This document shows, piece after piece, positions 59,102-64,000 of a stretch of DNA of 64,000 nucleotides (position 1 is its first letter; each line of letters begins with the position of its first letter). The translations under genes were made by a program, and so were the position numbers. The notes beneath the pieces were generated by a model, which ran no database searches, was not told where the DNA came from, and saw only the letters and a list, made by a program, of their open reading frames with translations. Origin of the DNA: DASXZH01 sp036502005 (GTDB lineage Bacteria; Armatimonadota; Fimbriimonadia; Fimbriimonadales; Fimbriimonadaceae); assembly GCA_036502005.1 (NCBI GenBank), contig DASXZH010000021.1, positions 157,976 through 221,975 of the forward strand. Reading direction: 5' to 3'.

Positions 59102-60097
59102 TCAACGAAGAAGGCTGGGATCTATGGTCACATGCCTTATCCGACGGCGGTTCCACGTGTAAGTGACGTGAACCATGCCATCCGTAGTTTGAATCACCGC
59201 CGGATACGAAAACTCGCCAGGCTGGTCCTCTAGAACCAAAACTGATCTCCAATGCTCGGCATCCGAAGAGATGCCGATATTAAGAGGCGACCGGCCGCTG
59301 GTAGTAGCGTTGTACGCCATTAGATAGCGCCCATCCCTAAGCCTCACCGCGTCGATTCCAGAGTTCGGGTTGGGGACGTCCAACAGTCGCATTGGTCCCC
59401 AGGTTAAACCGTTATCAGCCGAATCGATCGCAAACACCTTCTGCTGGCGTGTTCGCCCCAACGCTCGTAAGCGCTTGCCTCCCATAGGCAAAATCGTCGG
59501 TTGAATCGCACCGATTGTAACTCCGTCGTTTACGTAACTGGATACCGTCCAGGTCTTGCCCCAGTCATCGGTACGTTCAAAACGAACCCTCCAACCTTTA
59601 TCCTCCGTGCTAGAGCCACAAAGAAGCGTGTGCCGGGCAACCAGAATCGGCTTATCCTTTATCGGACCCAAAACTCCCGACGGAAGATTCCAAGCTGGCG
59701 CCCAAGTCTTCCCGCCGTCGCTGGATTGGGTCATCCTTCCCTTCCAGGTTTGCGGTCCACGCCCAAACTTGTAAAACAACAGCAGGGGGCCATTCGCGGG
59801 CTCCTGAAATAAAACTGGATTGTAGCAAGCGTAAGGGACGCCTCCTTCGATGCCATCACCGGCAACTTCTGGTTTCGTCCAAACGCCGCTAATACAGCTA
59901 GCCGCGTAAATCTTAACGTCAGGGTTGCTTTCCGCCGTCCCGCCGAACCAAGCCGCGACCAAACCACCCTTCGTTTCGGCCAGGGTGGAAGCATGGCAGG
60001 CAGGAAACGGGGCTTCCTCGTAGATGAACTCACTCTTTACAATAGGGCCCGCCACGGCTATCGGCAAGGCGAAAAGGAAAGCTGGGATCACACCCAT
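59102..60097 (-). CDS. Exo-alpha-sialidase-like BNR-repeat protein
   Basis: A 331-residue six-bladed-propeller protein with a signal peptide (MGVIPAFLFALPIAVAG). The start PFPACHASTLAETKGGLVAAWFGGT is typical of the BNR_2 sialidase group. Asp-box motifs appear as SSDGGKTWAP, TDDWGKTWTV and SADNGLTWGP. It may hydrolyse sialic acid or another sugar; the arginine triad cannot be verified by eye. It is a single-gene unit. Confidence 0.88.
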   Translation of the reverse strand: MGVIPAFLFALPIAVAGPIVKSEFIYEEAPFPACHASTLAETKGGLVAAWFGGTAESNPDVKIYAASCISGVWTKPEVAGDGIEGGVPYACYNPVLFQEPANGPLLLFYKFGRGPQTWKGRMTQSSDGGKTWAPAWNLPSGVLGPIKDKPILVARHTLLCGSSTEDKGWRVRFERTDDWGKTWTVSSYVNDGVTIGAIQPTILPMGGKRLRALGRTRQQKVFAIDSADNGLTWGPMRLLDVPNPNSGIDAVRLRDGRYLMAYNATTSGRSPLNIGISSDAEHWRSVLVLEDQPGEFSYPAVIQTTDGMVHVTYTWNRRRIRHVTIDPSLLR

Positions 60098-60134
60098 CAG
60101 TATAGGGAAATCCTGAGCAAATCGGCAAGAGCCA

Positions 60135-60863
60135 TTATCCAGTCTTCGCTAGCGAACCGATCTCGGGAACTTTAGCTGCGATGTACTGGGGATCTTTCGC
60201 AAATAACCACTTCGCGAACTGGAGGAGTGGTTTCGAGTCCCCAGCCGCAAAGAATGTCTCCACCGCATTCAGCAAAGTTTCTGCGGCAATGGGGTTGAAT
60301 GCGCGAAGCTCCCGTATTTTCCATCGGCCGAAGCCATTCCAATGGCGAAAAATGCAGGAATGGTACTCCATGCACCTTTCAACAAGATTGTCGACTATGA
60401 CGAACTGTTCGAACGAATCCGTGCTGTCCTGCAGGTCTTCCATGAGGTTGACTACTTCATGACGGATTAATGCCATCTCGTCCAAGCTAAGCGGGCAAGG
60501 GCCCCGTTTGTGCAGTTGCTTGGCAATTTTTTTAAGTGCCCGGCAGGTTTCTCCTTCGTCATGCAGCACCAAAGCATCGCAGCACATACTGATGTGACAC
60601 GCTTTACGAATTAGAACGTCTTGGTGCAAAGCGTGAATGAGCGTCTCGAACGTGTGAACAAACACTTCGATCTGCTTTCCTCCGCCAAAAAAGGTCTCTC
60701 GGAAAGGTTTCCTGAGGCTTTTCTCCAAGACTATGAGGTCAATATCGGAGTGTGGCTTTGTTTCGCCTCTTGCGATGCTTCCGACAAGCATTGAACCGAC
60801 GCTTTCCGGAAACGTTTCAGCCACCGTTGCCCGCGCGATTTCGATACATTCGATTTGCTGCAC
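60135..60863 (-). CDS. Nucleotidyltransferase-domain protein
   Basis: A 242-residue protein. The N-terminal polymerase-beta-like motif is VGSIARGETKPHSDIDLIVL (about residues 28-47), with a third acidic residue plausible in KQIEVFVHTFE. The C-terminal half is helical, HEPN-like. Such proteins act as antibiotic adenylyltransferases or as MNT-type antitoxins, but no separate HEPN toxin gene is adjacent. The function is unknown. Confidence 0.82.
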   Translation of the reverse strand: MQQIECIEIARATVAETFPESVGSMLVGSIARGETKPHSDIDLIVLEKSLRKPFRETFFGGGKQIEVFVHTFETLIHALHQDVLIRKACHISMCCDALVLHDEGETCRALKKIAKQLHKRGPCPLSLDEMALIRHEVVNLMEDLQDSTDSFEQFVIVDNLVERCMEYHSCIFRHWNGFGRWKIRELRAFNPIAAETLLNAVETFFAAGDSKPLLQFAKWLFAKDPQYIAAKVPEIGSLAKTG

Positions 60864-60946
60864 TTCACTTTAATAAACGGTACGAGACGTCCAGCTTTTT
60901 AGGGGCCTTTAGATATTAGTTTGCAATTGGAGCGCAGGTTCAGGCA

Positions 60947-60982
60947 AGAAAAAAGGCTCCATGCCAATGACATAGAGCCTTA
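60947..60982 (-). terminator. Rho-independent terminator after the lipoprotein gene at 61.0 kb
   Basis: On the minus strand AAGGCTC.ATG pairs with CAT.GAGCCTT around a short loop, followed by TTTTTTCTTG. It lies about 20 bp after the stop codon. Confidence 0.88.
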
Positions 60983-61000
60983 ACAATGCAGTTTCTAAAA

Positions 61001-61564
61001 TTAAGCGGCTTTGCGCTTAAAGGTCGTAGGTTTCTTGCTCTTGTCCTTATCGTTAGTTGTGGTGAACGTGTCCTTGTCCGTCCAAGTGATCGTATCTTCT
61101 TCAGCCGGCATCTTGGATATCGCGTCTGGCGTCATCGCCTTCTCTTGCGCTTCGACGAACTTTTTGGATTTATCGTCCGCATCCGCAGTTGCAGTCATCT
61201 TCATGTCTTTTGGGGTGATGGTCAACTTGGTACCGTCGAGTTTATAGGTGGCCATTGCCGTCATTTCGACGCCTTTAGGGTCTTTTATCTCTCCACTCAT
61301 AGTGGTCGTCCCGTCGTCTTTAAACTCGCAAACGCCATTAGTGACATCAGGATCATCTACAGTCCATGTTCCGACAATCGAATTCGCACTGTTATCGGCG
61401 GTGGTTGAAGACGTCGTCCCGGCATCTGGCGCTTTCGCAGCGGTGGAATCTGTTGTCGTGGCCGAAGGAGCGGTCGTCGAAGTTGTCGTCGAAGTGCTAT
61501 CGGCGGGCTTACAGCCGACCACAAGGAGGGCTGCTATAAAAATTGTAAGGTGGCGAAGTTTCAT
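61001..61564 (-). CDS. Lipoprotein, paralogue A (Thr-rich linker, GTWTVDDP domain)
   Basis: A 187-residue lipoprotein with signal peptide and lipobox (LLVVGC). A Thr/Ser/Ala-rich linker of about 40 residues is followed by a beta-rich domain (NSIVGTWTVDDPDVTNGVCEFKDDGTTTMSG..ITWTDKDTFTTTND). It shares domain, motifs and order with the next gene upstream, so they are tandem duplicates, each with its own terminator-like hairpin. The role is unknown; the domain looks lipocalin-like. Confidence 0.82.
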   Translation of the reverse strand: MKLRHLTIFIAALLVVGCKPADSTSTTTSTTAPSATTTDSTAAKAPDAGTTSSTTADNSANSIVGTWTVDDPDVTNGVCEFKDDGTTTMSGEIKDPKGVEMTAMATYKLDGTKLTITPKDMKMTATADADDKSKKFVEAQEKAMTPDAISKMPAEEDTITWTDKDTFTTTNDKDKSKKPTTFKRKAA

Positions 61565-61605
61565 GCTTGATCAAGGACGCTCCCCGCCGTGACTTCGATT
61601 CAATC

Positions 61606-61645
61606 GAACTAAATCAACAGGGCCACAGTTAAACCCTGGCCCCGT
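61606..61645 (-). terminator. Possible terminator between the paralogous lipoprotein genes
   Basis: CAGGGCCA..CTGGCCCCG forms an approximately 8-bp GC-rich stem after the second lipoprotein gene. The T tract is poor, so the call is tentative. Confidence 0.45.
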
Positions 61646-61665
61646 TCATATAACCCTTCATGCCG

Positions 61666-62202
61666 CTATGATTTGCGAGTAAAAGTCATCGCTTTTTTCG
61701 TTTTATCGTTCGTGACCGTAAACGAATCCTTACCCTTCCAAGCAATGGTGTCAACTTCTGGATCCTGCTTTGCGATCTCATCGGGGGTCAACGCCTTCAT
61801 ATCTTCTTCCACGTCCTTCTTCGTCTTATCATCGGCGTCGGCGGTAGGCGTCATTTTTAGATCGGTGACCTTTTTGGTCATTTTGTCGCCTTCCATTTTG
61901 TAGGTCGCGCTTTCGGCGATGTCCACATTCTTCATCTCTTTCGGCTGGCCTGTAATGGATAAAGTGCCGTCATCCTTGAACTCAGCGACGCCGTCGTTGG
62001 TTTCAGGATCGTCAACGGTCCAGGTACCCACTAGGGAGCCTTTGCTGTCGTCAGCCGAAGCAGCGGGTGCTGAACCGTTATCAGCGGTTGCGCCAGTAGT
62101 GGCTGCTGAAGGACTTGTACCGGAATCTGCCGATTTGTCCGCCGGCTTACAGCCGACCAGGGCCACGGCTGCAATAAAGAGTGTGATGTAACTAAGTTTC
62201 AT
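61666..62202 (-). CDS. Lipoprotein, paralogue B (GTWTVDDP domain)
   Basis: A 178-residue lipoprotein with the N terminus MKLSYITLFIAAVALVGCKPADKSAD, a Ser/Ala/Asp linker and the same C-terminal domain as its neighbour (GSLVGTWTVDDPETNDGVAEFKDDGTLSITG.. DTIAWKGKDSFTVTND). The linker is less Thr-rich. The conserved GTWTVDDP and DSFT/DTFT..TND ends argue for divergence after duplication. The function is unknown. Confidence 0.82.
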   Translation of the reverse strand: MKLSYITLFIAAVALVGCKPADKSADSGTSPSAATTGATADNGSAPAASADDSKGSLVGTWTVDDPETNDGVAEFKDDGTLSITGQPKEMKNVDIAESATYKMEGDKMTKKVTDLKMTPTADADDKTKKDVEEDMKALTPDEIAKQDPEVDTIAWKGKDSFTVTNDKTKKAMTFTRKS

Positions 62203-62254
62203 TTTGCAAAAAGGACGTGAGCGGGGTTAAGTTCGATTCATTTGAACTCAACTG

Positions 62255-62286
62255 AAGAGGACCACGGATAACCGTGGCCCTCCTTG
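62255..62286 (-). terminator. Possible terminator after the cytochrome c peroxidase gene
   Basis: GGACCACGG pairs with CCGTGGCCC around ATAA. On the minus strand it is followed by TCTTCAGTT, a weak T tract. It lies about 25 bp after the stop. Confidence 0.55.
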
Positions 62287-62309
62287 CGGCTGCTCGATCC
62301 CTGCGGGTT

Positions 62310-63698
62310 TTACGGGCCTGGGGGAGGCCCCTGAGGATTGAAGAAGCCGTCGCTGAGGGTCTGGAGGAAGGCGACCAAGTCCGCTTCCTGGGCGGGGGTT
62401 AAGCCGAGATTCCCAATATGGGAGCCGGGGCCCTTGCCGGAGCCTGTCGGGTTCTGCATGTTGCCGATGTATTCCGGCGCGGGCCAAAGCGGCTTGCCCT
62501 TAAGTCCAAGGTAGGGGCTAGCCTTCGTGAAGTCGATCACTTCGCCTGTCACAGTTGTTAGGTTGCGCGTGTTGTAGAAATGCACCACCTGGGCAAGGCT
62601 CTTGAAGTATCCATTGTGGCCGTAGTCTTTTACAAAAGCTGGCGTTGGCCTGGTATCCACGTTTCGCAGAGTCGGCGTTTTGAAAACGCCTTTGATGTGC
62701 AAGGGATCGGTGGCCACGTTGCCCTCATCGGCATAGAGGAAATCGGCCAATCCGAGGTCCACGTAGTTCTCGCCGAGCGGGTTGTAGCCAACAGGATTTG
62801 TGGCTTCGTTAGTGTTCGTGTAATAGGGATTGTGAGGGTTCTTGGGAGTTCCCACGTTCCTGTAATGGCTGTCTGTAAACAGGTCCGGCCCGGCCCCTGC
62901 TTGGGGAGACAAAACGTGACAACTGGAACACTGGGCGTTAATAGGTGAGGGTGGTCCCCCTTGCCGCCCGTTCAGGGTTCCCGTAAAGATCTGCAAACCC
63001 GTCAACTCCTGGGCTGTAAAGGTGGCTCTATGCTGGAGATAGGCGTCGTATTTCGAGCTGAATGGAGACACTTCCGGGGAGTGTTCCCACGCGGCAATGC
63101 TCTGTACGATCAACTGAAAGACCTGCGCCGTCGGCTGGCTGAAAACGTTTAGTCCGTAGGTTCGCTCGAAAAGTGCCGCATTGGGGCCCTTTTCCACTTC
63201 GGCCACGATCAGCGCCGGGTTTCCGATGTTGTGGACGAGGTTATTCATCTCGTTGGGGTTCTGGAAGGGAGCTTGGGCCTGAGTGGGCAGGTCCGGAGCT
63301 CGGCCATCAAAGAAAAGGCCGCCTACGTACGTGCCATTCCTTGGATCAAAAGTGGGTTTACCAACCGGGATAAAGCTAGCGTAAGAAACCGTCGGAGGCT
63401 TTCGGTTCCCATATCGCCCAGCCTGAGCGCCTTCCATGATTCCAGTTGCGACGTTTTGGGTAGAGTCTGGCGAACTGAAGCCGGCCACGGGGCTGTGGCA
63501 TGAAGCGCACGCTTGCCCACCTGGAGTAGAGAGGTCCCTCTCAAAAAATAGAGCTTTGCCGAGCTGCGGAACAAGCGGGTTACCCGGTCCGGGACCTTGT
63601 GCCGTTGCAGGGTGAGAGGATAGGGTGAGTATGCCACCGATAAAAACGGGCGCGGCTACGGCAATAAGAGCCTTTTTGGAAAGCGTTGATTTGGCCAC
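62310..63698 (-). CDS. Di-haem cytochrome c peroxidase / MauG-like protein
   Basis: A 462-residue periplasmic c-type cytochrome with a signal peptide ending near residue 33 (ATAQ). Two haem sites are visible: CASCH at 64-68 and CSSCH at 257-261. The layout LGKALFFERDLSTPGGQACASCHSP is typical of the CcpA/MauG superfamily. It may reduce hydrogen peroxide or oxidise a partner protein; MauG-type residues cannot be told apart by eye. The C-terminal end is Pro/Gly-rich (GFFNPQGPPPGP). Confidence 0.93.
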   Translation of the reverse strand: MAKSTLSKKALIAVAAPVFIGGILTLSSHPATAQGPGPGNPLVPQLGKALFFERDLSTPGGQACASCHSPVAGFSSPDSTQNVATGIMEGAQAGRYGNRKPPTVSYASFIPVGKPTFDPRNGTYVGGLFFDGRAPDLPTQAQAPFQNPNEMNNLVHNIGNPALIVAEVEKGPNAALFERTYGLNVFSQPTAQVFQLIVQSIAAWEHSPEVSPFSSKYDAYLQHRATFTAQELTGLQIFTGTLNGRQGGPPSPINAQCSSCHVLSPQAGAGPDLFTDSHYRNVGTPKNPHNPYYTNTNEATNPVGYNPLGENYVDLGLADFLYADEGNVATDPLHIKGVFKTPTLRNVDTRPTPAFVKDYGHNGYFKSLAQVVHFYNTRNLTTVTGEVIDFTKASPYLGLKGKPLWPAPEYIGNMQNPTGSGKGPGSHIGNLGLTPAQEADLVAFLQTLSDGFFNPQGPPPGP

Positions 63699-63848
63699 TT
63701 TGTCTCCTTTCTTTCCCCGTTCTTCCTTGCAGCGGGGGAAAGTTGCGAGATTAATGTGGCAGGGAGTTATTTGGAATTTATTTGGAAATCAGGAATTGCC
63801 TGATTTAACCAACTGAAATCTAGTTTTCAATTTCAAGAACCACTTCTC

Positions 63849-63863
63849 GTATCCAAAATACGG
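63849..63863. repeat. CGTAT..ATACG hairpin near the transposase end
   Basis: Perfect 5-bp arms around CCAAA, a few bases beyond the transposase stop codon. It could be part of the insertion-sequence end; no full terminal repeat can be defined because the other end is outside the window. Confidence 0.4.
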
Positions 63864-63866
63864 GCA

Positions 63867-64000
63867 TTATGGGGTTTTTTGTGGGTTGAGATTGAGTCTC
63901 CCCAGGAAAAAGAGAATGGCCACTCTGAACCCTTGGAAGGTTCTGAAGCCTCTGGCTGCGAATTTCACTTCTTGGATCAAGGCATTTGTGCCTTCTGCTG
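63867..64000 (-). CDS. ISL3-like transposase, C-terminal fragment (runs off right edge)
   Basis: Only the last 44 codons are inside the window. The minus strand reads AEGTNALIQEVKFAARGFRTFQGFRVAILFFLGRL then a short tail and TAA at 63867-63869. The sequence N-x-x-I-Q..K..ARGFR-x-F-x-x-FR-x-x-I-L-F is the usual C-terminal end of ISL3-family DDE transposases (after the catalytic Glu). Whether the element is intact cannot be known here. Confidence 0.7.
   Translation of the reverse strand, partial: AEGTNALIQEVKFAARGFRTFQGFRVAILFFLGRLNLNPQKTP

Noticed and set aside
1..64000. CRISPR array, rRNA operon, prophage or replication origin
   Set aside because: I saw no evenly spaced direct repeats with unique spacers, no rRNA sequence, no phage structural genes, and no dnaA-box cluster.

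Overview
The window is chromosomal DNA from a flagellated, diderm bacterium. Evidence for two membranes: genes for the outer-membrane L ring (flgH) and periplasmic P ring (flgI), plus several signal-peptide lipoproteins. CsrA/FliW control, ThyX thymidylate synthesis, a GatCA amidotransferase pair and many short Armatimonadota-like hypothetical proteins make a member of Armatimonadota (Fimbriimonadia-like) my best guess; this is inference, not proven. Nearly all of it is ordinary chromosome; there is no prophage, CRISPR array or rRNA.

Layout. 0-5 kb: partial glycosyltransferase-like gene, tRNA-His, thyX, a small conserved protein and an MFS transporter fused to HEAT repeats. 5.2-5.6 kb: RNase P RNA. 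5.7-9.4 kb: HicB-like protein, an orphan ABC permease with a large insertion, a TfoX-like protein and a VapBC-type toxin-antitoxin pair. 9.5-16.4 kb: a big anchored DUF255-like protein, gatC-gatA, ribF. 16.4-18.6 kb: ArsR-SRPBCC-DUF1801 operon with a palindromic operator, divergent from a short-chain dehydrogenase. 18.7-19.2 kb: decayed toxin-antitoxin locus. 19.3-27.9 kb: an eleven-gene leftward flagellar operon flgF-flgG-flgA-flgH-flgI-flgJ-flgN-flgK-flgL-fliW-csrA. 28-35.2 kb: DinB protein, glycine-rich exported protein, AdaA-AlkA fusion, ppk-ppx with a divergent alarmone-hydrolase-like HD protein. 35.2-40.4 kb: second decayed toxin-antitoxin locus, acpS, a membrane heterodisulfide-reductase-like FeS protein, and a small operon with a polysaccharide-deacetylase-like protein.

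40.5-46.1 kb is an island of ten small unrecognised genes, mostly membrane-anchored or exported, bracketed by two same-orientation copies of a roughly 200-bp element with perfect terminal inverted repeats. 46.1-49.5 kb: M48 peptidase, then HDOD protein and CheD flanked on both sides by arrays of short palindromic-type repeats with the same module order. 49.6-53.1 kb: a tightly overlapping operon with a biotin-carrier-like protein that lacks the biotinyl lysine, a pilin-like protein, accC, nusB and folD. 53-62 kb: HEAT-like exported protein, WYL regulator with AlkZ-related protein, VOC and DUF1579 proteins, a long palindrome, sialidase, nucleotidyltransferase, paralogous lipoproteins. 62.3-63.7 kb: di-haem cytochrome c peroxidase/MauG-like protein. 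The right edge cuts an ISL3-like transposase.

The most interesting points are the FlgA chaperone carrying an apparent FlgG-like rod domain at its N terminus, the lysine-less BCCP-like protein beside accC (compare plant BADC proteins), the repeat-bracketed orphan island, and two toxin genes each broken by a single lesion. I found no clear multi-gene defence or secretion system of an unknown kind.
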